64,000 bases of DNA, taken from positions 124,001 through 188,000 of the forward strand of contig JBFWVR010000004.1 of assembly GCA_050246635.1 (NCBI GenBank), in the 5' to 3' direction. The number at the start of each line of letters is the position of its first letter. Within the stretch, counting starts at the first letter, position 1. Source of the stretch: JBFWVR01 sp050246635. Its GTDB lineage: Bacteria > Acidobacteriota > Vicinamibacteria > Vicinamibacterales > UBA2999. A model generated the notes under the pieces. It saw only the letters and a program-made list of their open reading frames with translations. It was not told where the DNA came from and ran no database searches. Below are positions 30,662 to 40,312 of the stretch, piece after piece. The position numbers and the translations under genes are program-made.

Positions 30662-33600
30662 ATGCCAGTGCCCCGCAAGACCCCTTGGCGCACCGCGCTT
30701 GCGGTGTGCCTTTCCCTCACGGTTGGCCTCGGCGCCTTCACGGCGCCCGCGGCGGCGCAGGCCGACGCCGGCGGCCTGCGTGTGCTCGTCACCGACGCGA
30801 GCGAGGCCGTCGTGCCAGGCGCCACGGTCGACGTGACCAACGTCGCGACGGGTGACACACGAACTGCCGTCTCCGACGGCACGGGCTACGCCCAGTTCAC
30901 GCCGATCACCCGCGGCACCTACGTCGTCCGCGTCTCGCTGGCGGGCTTCCAGGGCGTGGAGATCTCCAACGTCCGCGTGGACGTCGGCGAACGGCGTTTC
31001 CTGCCGGTCACGATCGAGGTGGCGCAGGCGACCGAACGCGTGGAGGTCGTGTCGCGCGACGCGGTCATCCAGACCGAGGAAGGCTCGCTCGGGCAGGTCA
31101 TCAAGGGGGAGGTGGCCGTGGAGCTGCCCCTGGCCGGCCGGCGCTACACCGAGCTGGCGCTGCTCGTGCCCGGCACCAGCAGCAGCACCATGACGGTCGA
31201 GACCCGCGGCCCGGGCTGGTTCCTCGCCAACGGCAACTACCAGACCCAGAACAACTTCGTGCTCGACGGCTTCGACAACAACCAGGGCACGCAGAACGCC
31301 CAGTCGATGTCGGCCCAGGTCGTCCAGCCCTCGCCGGACGCCATCGGCGAGTTCAAGGTCCAGACCAACAGCTTCTCCGCGGAGTTCGGCCGCTCGGCGG
31401 GCGCAGTGGTGAACGTGTCCCTCAAGTCGGGCACCAACGCGACACGCGGATCCGCCTTCTACTACAACCGCGACAAGTCGCTGGCCGCGACGTCGTGGCG
31501 GGCGAACCTGATCGACCAGCCGAAGGAAGACCTCTCGTGGCACCAGGGCGGCGGCACCGCCGGCGGCCCGCTCATGCCCAACAAGGCCTTCTATTTCGGG
31601 TCCTACGAGGGCTTCCGCCGCAACTTCTCGAACACGTTCCTGACCAACGTGCCGACGAGCGATCAGCGCAACGGCGTGTTCGCCAGCACGATCACCGATC
31701 CGCAGACCGGCCAGCCGTTCCCGAACAACACCATCCCGCGTGAGCGGTGGGACTCGCTGGGGGCGAAGCTGCTCGACCTGTTCCCGGCCGCGAACCTGCC
31801 CGGCCGGGCGGGCTCCGGCGGCCGCGTCATCGAGAACTTCGGCGTGCAGCGGCCCGGCCAGGAGATGACGCACAAGCTCGACCTCCGCACCGACTACGTG
31901 CTGACCGGCAACGATCGCCTGATGGCCCGCCACAGCTTCCTGCAGCAGGACATCAACCGCGACGCCATCTTCGAGGGGCTCGGCGACGGCGTCGGCAACC
32001 AGGGTGAGCAGTTCAACCGCAACCAGAGCATCGGCGTGAGCTGGAGCCGGGTGCTCGGCTCGCGGATGGTGAACGAGGCCCGCGCCGGCTACAACCGCAC
32101 GCACTCGCGCTTCGCCCACGCGACGGCCAACGACATGACCGCCTCGGAGTTCGGCTTCGCCGGCCTGCCCGACTTCATGAACTCCACCGGTGGCCTGCCG
32201 CTCATCGACTTCAGCAACTACAACGACCTCGGCACGCGGAACTACCGCCCGCAGTACCAGAACCCGGTGCAGTGGCAGTTCCTCGACACGTTGACGATGG
32301 CGATGGGTCCCCACTCGGTGCGCACGGGCGCCGAGGTCCGCCTGAAGCACAACGAGCTCGTCGACATCGTCCGGCGGACGCCGGCGTACTCGTTCAACGG
32401 GCAGGTGACCGGCAACGACATCGCCGACCTCCTGCTGGGGGTGCCGCGTGCCCTGTCGGCCACCACGCTCCCGATCGTCGAGTGGGAACAGCAGGCCTAC
32501 GCGGCGTTCGTGCAGGACGACTGGAAGGTCCGTCCCGACCTCACGCTGAACCTCGGCCTGCGTTACGAGTACACGACGCCGTACTACGGCGGCGGCACCA
32601 ACAAGAACGTCAACTTCGACTTCGCGACCGGCGAGCTCATCCCGGCGACCGACGCCGACAGGTATTTGATGCAGCCGGACCGCAATAACTTCGCGCCGCG
32701 CCTGGGCTTCGCCTGGCAGGCCACGCCCGAGCGCGTCGTCGTGCGCGGCGGCTTCGGCATCTTCTACTCGATGGAGGACATGCGTGGCAGCGAGGGCATC
32801 ATCGCGCTGAACCCGCCGGCCCTCATCCAGGCTTCGCTCGTGGGCTCGGGCAACAGCTCGCCGATCGGGCTGTCGGACCCGTTCCCGTCGAACCTCCTGA
32901 ACAACTATGACCCCTCGACGGTGTCCGTGAAGGCCCGCGAGGTGGACCAGAACGCGGCCACGATCCAGCAGTGGAACATCGCGACCGAGGTGCTGCTGCC
33001 CGGTGACATGACCATGGAGCTGGCGTATGTCGGCAACAAGGTCGGCAACCTGCTCGTGAACGTGCCGGTGAACACGGTCGACTTCGGCGAGGACGGCTCG
33101 GTCGCCGCCAACCGCCCGTATCCCGGCTGGCAGCAGATCGACTACAACATCACCCGCGGCAGCTCGAGTTATCACGGCCTGCAGGCCAAGCTCGAGAAGC
33201 GCATGTCGGGTGGCCTCTATGCGCTCGCGTCCTATACGTTCTCGCATGCCGAGGACGAGGTTGGCGCGTGGGGCGCCGGCGGCAACGGCGTCCAGGCACG
33301 CATCAGCCCCGACCTGTCCAACGTGGAGCAGGCGCTGGCGTCCGAGCGGGGCCCGAACGGCCAGATTCCGCGGCACCGTTTCACCCTCTCCGAGGTGTGG
33401 CAGTTGCCCATCGGCCGCGGGCGCGCCATCGGCGGCGACATGAGCCCGCTTGCCGACGCGCTCATCGGCGGCTGGCAGATGTCGACGATCTGGACGCTGC
33501 GCACGGGCCTGCCCGTGAACGTCTCGCTGGCGTCGAGCGGCACGGACCCGAACACCGGCCTGCGGTACAGCTTCCTGAACCGCAACGGCGGTTCGCTCCG

Positions 33601-33943
33601 GCCCGATCTCGTCGGCGACCCGAATGCCAATTCCGATGCCGCGAACGATCGGTTCAACTACCTCAATCCGTCGGCCTACAGCCTCCAGGCTCTCAATACG
33701 CCGGGCAACGCGCCGCGCAACTCCGCGTGGGGCCCGGGCTACTTCACGGTGGACCTGAGCCTGGTCAAGCGCTTCTCGTTCGACGGCCAGCACTTCGCCG
33801 ACGTGCGCGTCGAGGCGTTCAACCTCTTCAACACCACGAACTACAAGGACCCCAACAGCACCTGGGGCTCCTCGAGCTTCGGCGTCATCAGCGACGCCTA
33901 CGACCCCCGCATCGTCCAGCTCGCGGTGCGGTTCGGGTTCTAG
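30662..33943 (+). CDS. Oar-like TonB-dependent receptor
   Basis: 1093 residues. Signal peptide (LSLTVGLGAFTAPAAAQ), a carboxypeptidase-regulatory-like domain (about 32-115), a plug (SPDAIGEFKVQTNSFSAEFGRSAGAVVNV) given here only by its position near 220-250, and a long barrel ending in RFGF. This is the Oar-like family, expanded in acidobacteria, that carries large substrates such as oligosaccharides or exports peptides; the substrate is unknown. ATG 30662 follows GAGG by nine bases; ATG 30653 and TTG 30641 are possible but overlap that site. No partner lipoprotein gene is adjacent. Confidence 0.9.
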   Translation: MPVPRKTPWRTALAVCLSLTVGLGAFTAPAAAQADAGGLRVLVTDASEAVVPGATVDVTNVATGDTRTAVSDGTGYAQFTPITRGTYVVRVSLAGFQGVEISNVRVDVGERRFLPVTIEVAQATERVEVVSRDAVIQTEEGSLGQVIKGEVAVELPLAGRRYTELALLVPGTSSSTMTVETRGPGWFLANGNYQTQNNFVLDGFDNNQGTQNAQSMSAQVVQPSPDAIGEFKVQTNSFSAEFGRSAGAVVNVSLKSGTNATRGSAFYYNRDKSLAATSWRANLIDQPKEDLSWHQGGGTAGGPLMPNKAFYFGSYEGFRRNFSNTFLTNVPTSDQRNGVFASTITDPQTGQPFPNNTIPRERWDSLGAKLLDLFPAANLPGRAGSGGRVIENFGVQRPGQEMTHKLDLRTDYVLTGNDRLMARHSFLQQDINRDAIFEGLGDGVGNQGEQFNRNQSIGVSWSRVLGSRMVNEARAGYNRTHSRFAHATANDMTASEFGFAGLPDFMNSTGGLPLIDFSNYNDLGTRNYRPQYQNPVQWQFLDTLTMAMGPHSVRTGAEVRLKHNELVDIVRRTPAYSFNGQVTGNDIADLLLGVPRALSATTLPIVEWEQQAYAAFVQDDWKVRPDLTLNLGLRYEYTTPYYGGGTNKNVNFDFATGELIPATDADRYLMQPDRNNFAPRLGFAWQATPERVVVRGGFGIFYSMEDMRGSEGIIALNPPALIQASLVGSGNSSPIGLSDPFPSNLLNNYDPSTVSVKAREVDQNAATIQQWNIATEVLLPGDMTMELAYVGNKVGNLLVNVPVNTVDFGEDGSVAANRPYPGWQQIDYNITRGSSSYHGLQAKLEKRMSGGLYALASYTFSHAEDEVGAWGAGGNGVQARISPDLSNVEQALASERGPNGQIPRHRFTLSEVWQLPIGRGRAIGGDMSPLADALIGGWQMSTIWTLRTGLPVNVSLASSGTDPNTGLRYSFLNRNGGSLRPDLVGDPNANSDAANDRFNYLNPSAYSLQALNTPGNAPRNSAWGPGYFTVDLSLVKRFSFDGQHFADVRVEAFNLFNTTNYKDPNSTWGSSSFGVISDAYDPRIVQLAVRFGF

Positions 33944-33960
33944 CGTGAACGACGAGGGGG

Positions 33961-34057
33961 AATGGGGACAGTCCCCATTCCCATCGCCAGGGAAATGGGG
34001 ACTGTCGCCATCTCCCCCCGCGTCAGTTCCTGGAAATGGGGACTGTCCCCATTTTCC
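33961..34057. repeat. Cluster of three GGGGACTGTCCCC palindromes
   Basis: Copies at 33961-33979, 33991-34011 (one arm decayed to GTCGCC) and 34032-34057 fill the gap between the Oar-like receptor and the next gene. Confidence 0.9.
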
Positions 34058-34089
34058 ACCCCGTCCCACTCTCTCCCGGAGTTCTACCC

Positions 34090-36525
34090 ATGTCCCATTC
34101 CCTCCGGCGCCGGGCCGCCCTCCTGGCGACGCTCGCGGTCTGCGTGGCCATGCCGGCCGTGCTGCCCGCCGGCCGCGCCGCCGACGCGATTGCCCCTGGC
34201 ACCCGCGTCATGCTCGACGCGCACAACTCGTATCCCTACGACGGCAAGTTCGCCGACCGCATCGACCGCGCCCTCGCAGGCGGCACACCCGTCGCCATCG
34301 AGCAGGACCTGGTCTGGATTCCGGCCGCTGACGGCAAGGCCGGACGATCCGTCGTCTCGCACGGTGCGCCCTTCCACGGCACCGAACCCACGCTTGACGC
34401 GTACTTCTTCGAGCGCATCCGCCCCCTCGTCCAGCAGGCGCTCGCATCGGGCGACTCGCGCGACTGGCCGCTCGTCACGCTGAACCTCGACCTGAAGTCC
34501 ACCGAACCCGAACACCTTCAGGCCCTGTGGACGCTGCTCGGCAAGTACGAGTCGTGGCTCACGACCGCCGTGCGCACGGGAGACGGCAGCCGGCCGGCGC
34601 CGTTCGACGTGAAGCCCGTGTTGGTCCTGACCGGTGAGTCGGATGCGCAGGCCAAGGCCTTCCACGACGACCTGCCGGTTGGCACGCGAATGCGGTTGTT
34701 TGGTGCGATGCCGATCCGGCCCGAGCCGCGCGCGGGCGAGAGCCGGGAGGCGGCGATGACCCGGGTCTGGCGCGAGTTGCCCGACACGCCGTTTCCACAT
34801 GCCACCAACTACCGTCGCTGGTGGAACGCGCCATGGGCCGTTGTCGAGGAGGGCGGCCAGCGTAAGGCCGGGGACTGGACGGCCGCGGACGATGCGCGGC
34901 TGAAGGCCCTCGTGACGCGGGCGCACGACGCCGGCCTCCTGGTCCGGATGTGGACGCTCAACGGATCGGACGAGGCGACCCGTGAGGCCAATGGCTGGTC
35001 GGCGGGCTACAACTTCGGCTCCCAGGCCGCCGCCGAGCAGCGGTGGCGCGCGGCGAAGGCCGCAGGTGTCGATTACGTGGCGACGGATCTCTACGAGGCC
35101 CTGAGCCGCGTGCTGCACGACGGCCGCCAGCCGACCGCTCCAATCGAGCTGTCCATCGACGGCACGTTGACCTCGGCCGATCGTCTCCGCTGGATCGAGC
35201 GGCCGTTCGAGGTGCCGGAGGACATCGCCCGGATCGACGTCGAGATGTCCTACACCAATCGCGACCAGGGGACAGCCATCGAGTTCGGGTTGTACGACCC
35301 GCAGCGGTATCGCGGCGCGAGCCGCACGAGCAAGTCGTCGTTCTTCGTCGCGCGAGATCAGGCGACGCCGTCCTACCTCCCGGGCCCGATGCCTGAAGGA
35401 CGTTGGCGGCTGCTGCTGGGCATTCCCAGCATCCGCGACGGCGTCACCTCGACGTACCACCTGACGGTGCGGCTCTGGCCGGACTCGTCGCGTGTGCCGA
35501 CGCCGCTCGCGGTGCCCGCGAGCGTGGCCGCGTCCGGTCCCCGGTGGTACCAGGGGGATCTCCACGCCCACACGATGCACAGCGACGCCTTCGGCTGCGC
35601 TGACGGTGAAGGGCATGCGGTGCCGTGCACGATCGAGGCCGTCGCCTCCGCGGCGGCGCGCCGGGGCCTGGACTTCGCCGCCATCACCGACCACAACACG
35701 ACGAGTCACTACGCCGGCATGGTGGCCGTGCAGGCGCGGTATCCCCGGATGCTCCTGCTTCGCGGCCAGGAGGTCACCACCTTCTACGGGCACGCGAACG
35801 TCTACGGCGCCGGCGAGGTGGTCGACTTCCGGATCGGTGACGAGGGGCAGACGGTCGACCACATGCTCGATGCGGTCGCCGCGCAGGAGGCGTTGATCTC
35901 GTTGAACCATCCCGGCCGCCAGACGGGTGAGCAGTGCACGGGCTGCGGCTGGTCCGCCACGGACACCGACTACGACCGCGTCGATGCCATCGAGGCCGTC
36001 AACGGCACGGTCGTCACCGGACCGACCGCAGGCATCCCCGTGTGGGAGCGGCATCTCAACGAGGGGCATCGGCTGACGGCTGTCGGCGGAGGAGACGACC
36101 ACGCGGGCGGGACGGGCACACGATCCGGCATTGGCACGCCGACCACGGTGATCCGCGCGACGGCGCTGACGGAAGCGGCCCTGCTTGCCGGCGTCCGGGC
36201 CGGGCGGGTGTTCATCAAGACGCGCGGCCCCGAGGGGCCCGATCTGCGCTTCGAGGCGCCGGGCGTCGGCGCCACGATGGGCGACGTGGTCGAGATCGGG
36301 GAACCGCGTCGCGTCGCCTTCCACGTGATCGTTCGCTCGGCGGGCGGTCAGCAGATAGAGGTCATCCGCAATGCCGCCGTGGTTGACGGCGCAGGCGGCG
36401 CGGTTCCAGGCAATGACGCGGAGCTGCGGTTCGACGTGGACGTCGCGCCGGGCGACTGGGTGCGCGTCAACGTCCGTGACACGGACGGCATCACCGCGTT
36501 GTCGAACCCGATCTACTTCCGCTGA
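34090..36525 (+). CDS. Fusion of a PI-PLC-like phosphodiesterase domain and a PHP-type phosphoesterase domain
   Basis: 811 residues; signal peptide to about residue 33 (AGRAADA). The first ~340 residues look like a phospholipase C/glycerophosphodiesterase TIM barrel: MLDAHNSYPYDGKFADR, IEQDLVW, TLNLDLKS and a final KAAGVDYVATDLYEAL. A beta-rich linker (about 355-480) follows. From H492 comes a PHP/CehA-like metallo-domain: GDLHAHTMHSD (H492, H494, D499), ITDHNT, RGQEVTT, SLNHPGR and GGGDDHAGG. Both parts predict hydrolysis of phosphoesters outside the cytoplasm. GGAG (34079-34082) serves the ATG at 34090. The last 13 bases overlap the convergent kinase gene. Confidence 0.8.
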   Translation: MSHSLRRRAALLATLAVCVAMPAVLPAGRAADAIAPGTRVMLDAHNSYPYDGKFADRIDRALAGGTPVAIEQDLVWIPAADGKAGRSVVSHGAPFHGTEPTLDAYFFERIRPLVQQALASGDSRDWPLVTLNLDLKSTEPEHLQALWTLLGKYESWLTTAVRTGDGSRPAPFDVKPVLVLTGESDAQAKAFHDDLPVGTRMRLFGAMPIRPEPRAGESREAAMTRVWRELPDTPFPHATNYRRWWNAPWAVVEEGGQRKAGDWTAADDARLKALVTRAHDAGLLVRMWTLNGSDEATREANGWSAGYNFGSQAAAEQRWRAAKAAGVDYVATDLYEALSRVLHDGRQPTAPIELSIDGTLTSADRLRWIERPFEVPEDIARIDVEMSYTNRDQGTAIEFGLYDPQRYRGASRTSKSSFFVARDQATPSYLPGPMPEGRWRLLLGIPSIRDGVTSTYHLTVRLWPDSSRVPTPLAVPASVAASGPRWYQGDLHAHTMHSDAFGCADGEGHAVPCTIEAVASAAARRGLDFAAITDHNTTSHYAGMVAVQARYPRMLLLRGQEVTTFYGHANVYGAGEVVDFRIGDEGQTVDHMLDAVAAQEALISLNHPGRQTGEQCTGCGWSATDTDYDRVDAIEAVNGTVVTGPTAGIPVWERHLNEGHRLTAVGGGDDHAGGTGTRSGIGTPTTVIRATALTEAALLAGVRAGRVFIKTRGPEGPDLRFEAPGVGATMGDVVEIGEPRRVAFHVIVRSAGGQQIEVIRNAAVVDGAGGAVPGNDAELRFDVDVAPGDWVRVNVRDTDGITALSNPIYFR

Positions 36526-38339
36526 GCGAGCGCCTCTGCAACCGCGTCCAGCAGCACACCGGGCGAGAAGGGCTTGAGCAGGATGGCGGCGTCCGGCGCC
36601 GAGTCGCGCAGCGCCTGGCCCTCCTCCGCATAGCCGGTCATGTAGATCAGGGGCAGGTCTGGGCGCCGCTCGCGCAGGCTCCGCGCGAACTGCAGGCCGT
36701 CGAGGCGGGGCATCACGACGTCGGTGACGACGATGTCCACCTCCCCGGCGTGCGCATCGAAGAGTTCGAGCGCCGCGCGGCCGTCCGGCGCCGCAAGCGT
36801 GCGGTACCCGGCCTGCCCCAGGACCGTCGTCGCGAGCCGGCGCAGCGCGGGTTCGTCCTCTGCCACGAGCACCGTGCCCTCGCCGCGATGGGCCGTGAGC
36901 GGGGGGCGCACGGGCCCGGCGGGCTGGTCAGGCGCTCGATCGGCGCGGGGCAGCAGGATCGTGAAGCTGGTGCCCTCGCCTTCGCGGCTTTCGAAGCTGA
37001 TCGCGCCCTCGCTCTGCCTGACGAAGCCGTAGACCATCGAGAGCCCGAGGCCCGTCCCTTGTCCCTTGGGTTTCGTCGTGAAGAAGGGCTCGAACACCCG
37101 CGCCTGGACCTCGGCCGGGATGCCTGTCCCCGCATCCGAGACGACAATGGCCACGTAGTCGCCTGGGGCCACCTCGAGCGCACGGGCGTTGGCGTCGTCC
37201 AGCGTACGGTTCGCGGTCTGGATGACGAGTGGGCCTCCCGCGGGCATCGCGTCACGCGCGTTGAGCGCCAGGTTGACGATGGCCTGTTCGAGCTGGTCGG
37301 CGTCCACGCGCACCGGCCACGGGTCCGGCGTGAGCCGCAGGTCGATGCGAATGCGTTCGCCGATGAGGCGCGACAGCATGCGGCTGAGGTCGACCACCTG
37401 CGTCGTGGCGTCGATCACCTCCGGCGAGAGCAGCTGCCGGCGGCTGAAGGCCAGGAGCTGTCGTGTCAGGAGCGAGGCGCGTTCTGCCGCGCGGTGGATC
37501 TCCGTGGCGTCCTCGCGCAGCGGCGAGCCCTCGAGGGCGTTGATGAGGAGCTCCGAGTACCCCTGCACCGCGGTCAGCAGGTTGTTGAAGTCGTGGGCGA
37601 TCCCGCCGGCCAGCCGGCCGACCGCTTCCATCTTCTGCGCGTGCCGGAGCTGGACCTCCAGTTCGGCGCGTTCGTGCTCGGCCGCCTGCCTCTCTGCGAA
37701 CTCGCGTCGCAGCTCGTTGTTGGCGTGCTCGAGCTCTCGCGTGCGCTCCTCGACCCTGTGCTCCAGCGTGCGGTGGGCCTCGTGCAGGGCCGCCTGGCTG
37801 GCGGTCAGCTCCGCCTTCGCGAGGTGCTCTGCGGTCACGTCCCGCAGGATCAGCAGCAGGTCCCCATCGTCCAGGGGGACGATGCGGGCCTCGAAGACCT
37901 GCGGTGATGTGTCGGCGCGGAAGTCGAGCTCCCGGCTGACCATGGCGCCGCGCAGCGAGGCCTCGGTGAGCGCGGACCCGATCGAGGCGCGCACGCCCGG
38001 GGGCAGCTGGTCCACCAGCGGCCGGTTCGTGGCCCAGCGTCGCGCCTGGTCCTTCCCGCCACCGCGGACATCCAGCACCGTGCCGTCGCGGTCGAGGCGC
38101 AGGAGCTGATCGGGGAAGGCGCTGACGAGCGCGCGCAGCGCGGCGTTGGCCTGGAGCAGCTCCTGCGAGCTCAGCTCGAGTGACCGCTCGAGCATCGACC
38201 GGTCGTTGTCCGACTCCCGATAGGCCTGGTCGACCGCCTCGAGCAGCGCGTCGAGCGCCGCCGGGACCTGCCCGCCGGGTGCGTGGCGCGCGAGCTGGCG
38301 CCGGAGCAGGCGGTGAAGGTCGGTTCCGGTGGCCGTCAT
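36513..38339 (-). CDS. Hybrid sensor histidine kinase with PAS and receiver domains
   Basis: 608 residues, no membrane helix, so cytoplasmic. Order: N-terminal helices, PAS domain (about 70-170), coiled coil (175-235), HisKA with H249 in GGIAHDFNNLL, HATPase (NLALNARDAMPAGG, DAGTGI, GTGLGLSMVYG) and a C-terminal receiver with D540 in VVTDVVMPRLDG and K in LLKPF. The HDFNN box marks the kinase subfamily whose members relay phosphate to their own receiver. It overlaps the upstream FIST gene by four bases, so the two are co-translated and FIST is the likely input protein. Confidence 0.92.
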   Translation of the reverse strand: MTATGTDLHRLLRRQLARHAPGGQVPAALDALLEAVDQAYRESDNDRSMLERSLELSSQELLQANAALRALVSAFPDQLLRLDRDGTVLDVRGGGKDQARRWATNRPLVDQLPPGVRASIGSALTEASLRGAMVSRELDFRADTSPQVFEARIVPLDDGDLLLILRDVTAEHLAKAELTASQAALHEAHRTLEHRVEERTRELEHANNELRREFAERQAAEHERAELEVQLRHAQKMEAVGRLAGGIAHDFNNLLTAVQGYSELLINALEGSPLREDATEIHRAAERASLLTRQLLAFSRRQLLSPEVIDATTQVVDLSRMLSRLIGERIRIDLRLTPDPWPVRVDADQLEQAIVNLALNARDAMPAGGPLVIQTANRTLDDANARALEVAPGDYVAIVVSDAGTGIPAEVQARVFEPFFTTKPKGQGTGLGLSMVYGFVRQSEGAISFESREGEGTSFTILLPRADRAPDQPAGPVRPPLTAHRGEGTVLVAEDEPALRRLATTVLGQAGYRTLAAPDGRAALELFDAHAGEVDIVVTDVVMPRLDGLQFARSLRERRPDLPLIYMTGYAEEGQALRDSAPDAAILLKPFSPGVLLDAVAEALAQRK

Positions 38340-39463
38340 CGTTCCGAGAAGGTCGTGACCGTCATGGTCTGGTTATGCAGCTCGCAGCGGCCGCGGGGCA
38401 CGAATGGGCAGATCTCGCCGTAGGAGTAGAAGCCGGCAAGCGTCGCGCCGGCGCCGACGATGTCGCGGACGCCTTCGACTTCCTCCTCGACGCGCTGGCG
38501 GAGCACCATGCGGCGGCCGACGCAGCTGATGAGCAGCGCCAGGTCGGCGCGCCCGTCAGCCAGCGACTCCGCGCTCACGCGGCCGGCGAGGATCGCCCCG
38601 TCGATCAGGCGATCGAAGTTGGCCTTCATCAACCGGACGTACCCGCCCTCCGGCACGTCGCCGGCGAAGGTCATGCTCTGGTCCGCCTCATCGACGCGCA
38701 GGATCGTCCGCACGACGGGCGCTTCGGCCTCGCGGGTGCGAAGCGAGAGCGGGAAAAGAAGGCCTGACGCCGGCAGGGCGGCCGCGTGCTCCCCCAGGTA
38801 CTTCTTGTAGAGCCCGAGCGCCGACTGCCCATCGAGCTCGTACAGCTGGTTGCCGGACGAGCGGGTCACGAGCCGTTCGGGGCCGAACGGATCCCAGCCG
38901 CCCACCGAGCCGTATCCGACGTGGAGCCGGTCGCCGTAGAGGCCGACGGCGGCCACGACATCGTCGTGCGGACCGTCGGGGGTGAGGACGATGGTGCGCG
39001 AGAACTGCTCGCCGTCTGCGGCGAGGCCACCGGTCACGGCGACACCCTCGGGCAGGTTGGCGCCGAGGCCTCGCAGCAGGCGGTCGGCGTTGATTGCGAG
39101 ACCTTCGGAGAGCAGGAGGACGTGCTTGAGGTCCGGGCCGGCCAGGGCGGCGGCCAGCCGCGCGCCGACGCCGGAGCTGTCCCTCCCGCGTGCGCCCTCG
39201 ACGGCCACGCGCACCGTCGTGTGGGCGAACTCGATGGCGGTGGCCGCGGCGCCTTCGTCGAAGACCTGCGTGCCGGCGATCTGGCCGGCGGTCGAACAGC
39301 CGATCATCGTGGCTGCGGGCCAGCGGTCGCGGAGTGTGGCGGACCAGTCTTCCGACTCGAGCTCCTGGCGCCGGCCGAAGACCAGGACGAGCTGCGCCTC
39401 GGGCAGCGCGGGAGGGCCTGACCATCCGCGGGCGGGCGTGCGGGTGTGCTGTTCGACCTTCAT
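38336..39463 (-). CDS. FIST-domain sensory protein
   Basis: 375 residues covering FIST_N (LVLVFGRRQELES, MIGCSTAGQIAG, VAVTGGLAADGEQF) and FIST_C (VKANFDRLI-like region and C-terminal GFYSYGEICPF with ELHNQTMTV). FIST is a ligand-binding module proposed to sense small molecules such as amino acids, often linked to signal transduction. Its stop overlaps the start of the hybrid kinase by four bases, which supports a two-protein sensing unit. The ATG at 39463 was preferred over longer in-frame starts because the domain begins soon after; no ribosome-binding site is evident. Confidence 0.88.
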   Translation of the reverse strand: MKVEQHTRTPARGWSGPPALPEAQLVLVFGRRQELESEDWSATLRDRWPAATMIGCSTAGQIAGTQVFDEGAAATAIEFAHTTVRVAVEGARGRDSSGVGARLAAALAGPDLKHVLLLSEGLAINADRLLRGLGANLPEGVAVTGGLAADGEQFSRTIVLTPDGPHDDVVAAVGLYGDRLHVGYGSVGGWDPFGPERLVTRSSGNQLYELDGQSALGLYKKYLGEHAAALPASGLLFPLSLRTREAEAPVVRTILRVDEADQSMTFAGDVPEGGYVRLMKANFDRLIDGAILAGRVSAESLADGRADLALLISCVGRRMVLRQRVEEEVEGVRDIVGAGATLAGFYSYGEICPFVPRGRCELHNQTMTVTTFSER

Positions 39464-39520
39464 GGCGCTGCGCCGGCAGCCGGGCGATTGTAGCGCGACA
39501 CCGGCGTCACGTACACGGCG

Positions 39521-39526
39521 TATGAT
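39521..39526 (+). promoter_or_regulatory. -10 element TATGAT next to the phosphatase start
   Basis: TATGAT ends seven bases before ATG 39534, which would place transcription start on or beside the start codon. No Shine-Dalgarno motif is present. Confidence 0.4.
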
Positions 39527-39533
39527 CGCCCGC

Positions 39534-40283
39534 ATGTCCAAGCGCGTCCTTTTCGTCCCGCTGATCGTCCTCCTGGTGGCGTGTCAGGCTGCCAGGACGC
39601 CACCGCAGACCGCACCGGCCTCGGCGTCCGCGCCATCGGCGATGGCCGAGGCGCGCCCGGCCCCCGACAGCATCCGGTGGGTCCGTGAGTCGGCCGAGCA
39701 CGTCGCGGCCCTGTTGCAGGTCTATCGGGAGGCCGGCGTGCGGGTGGAAGCGGAGGCGGGGGCACGAGCGCGGGGCAGCTGGGCGGTGGTGCTCGATGCC
39801 GACGAGACGGTCATCGACAACTCGACCTACCAGCTGGAGCGGGCGCAACAGGGGTTGGGCTACTCGTCCGAGAGCTGGAACGCGTGGGTGCGCCGCCGTG
39901 AAGCGACGCCGCTGCCTGGGGCGAAGGGCTTCCTGGATCGGGTGCGCGCCCTCGGCGGTCGCATCGCCATCGTCACCAACCGCCTCCAGTCGGAGTGCGA
40001 CGACACGGCGGCGGTGTTCACGGCGCACGCGCTGCCGTACGACGCGATGCTCTGCCGTCCCGACGGGGGGCCTGGTGACAAGAACCCGCGCTTCGAGGCC
40101 GTTGCCGCCGGCCGGTCACCCGCCTCCAGCGCTCCACTCGACATCGTCGTCTTCATGGGCGACAACATCCAGGACTTCCCGGGCCTCAGCCAGTCGATCC
40201 GCGGACAGGGCGACCAGGCCTTCGACGCCTTCGGCCGCCGGTTCTTCCTCGTGCCGAACCCGATGTACGGCAGTTGGCAGTAG
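39534..40283 (+). CDS. e(P4)-family acid phosphatase/5'-nucleotidase lipoprotein
   Basis: 249 residues. A lipobox LVAC at the end of the signal sequence predicts a lipoprotein. The HAD core has VVLDADETVIDNS with the DxD pair, TNR as motif II, and GDNIQDF as motif IV, the DDDD pattern of class B/C acid phosphatases. The e(P4) group dephosphorylates nucleotides such as NMN and AMP at the outer or inner membrane surface. ATG 39534 gives the best signal sequence; ATG 39522 is the alternative but falls in the TATGAT box. Confidence 0.88.
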   Translation: MSKRVLFVPLIVLLVACQAARTPPQTAPASASAPSAMAEARPAPDSIRWVRESAEHVAALLQVYREAGVRVEAEAGARARGSWAVVLDADETVIDNSTYQLERAQQGLGYSSESWNAWVRRREATPLPGAKGFLDRVRALGGRIAIVTNRLQSECDDTAAVFTAHALPYDAMLCRPDGGPGDKNPRFEAVAAGRSPASSAPLDIVVFMGDNIQDFPGLSQSIRGQGDQAFDAFGRRFFLVPNPMYGSWQ

Positions 40284-40312
40284 AGGGGCAGAAGAGGGGG
40301 CACACCCCTTAC

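Noticed and set aside
30518..34069. 1183-codon minus-strand frame opposite the Oar-like receptor
   Set aside because: Antisense to a receptor with obvious signal peptide, plug and barrel end; translation is low-complexity.
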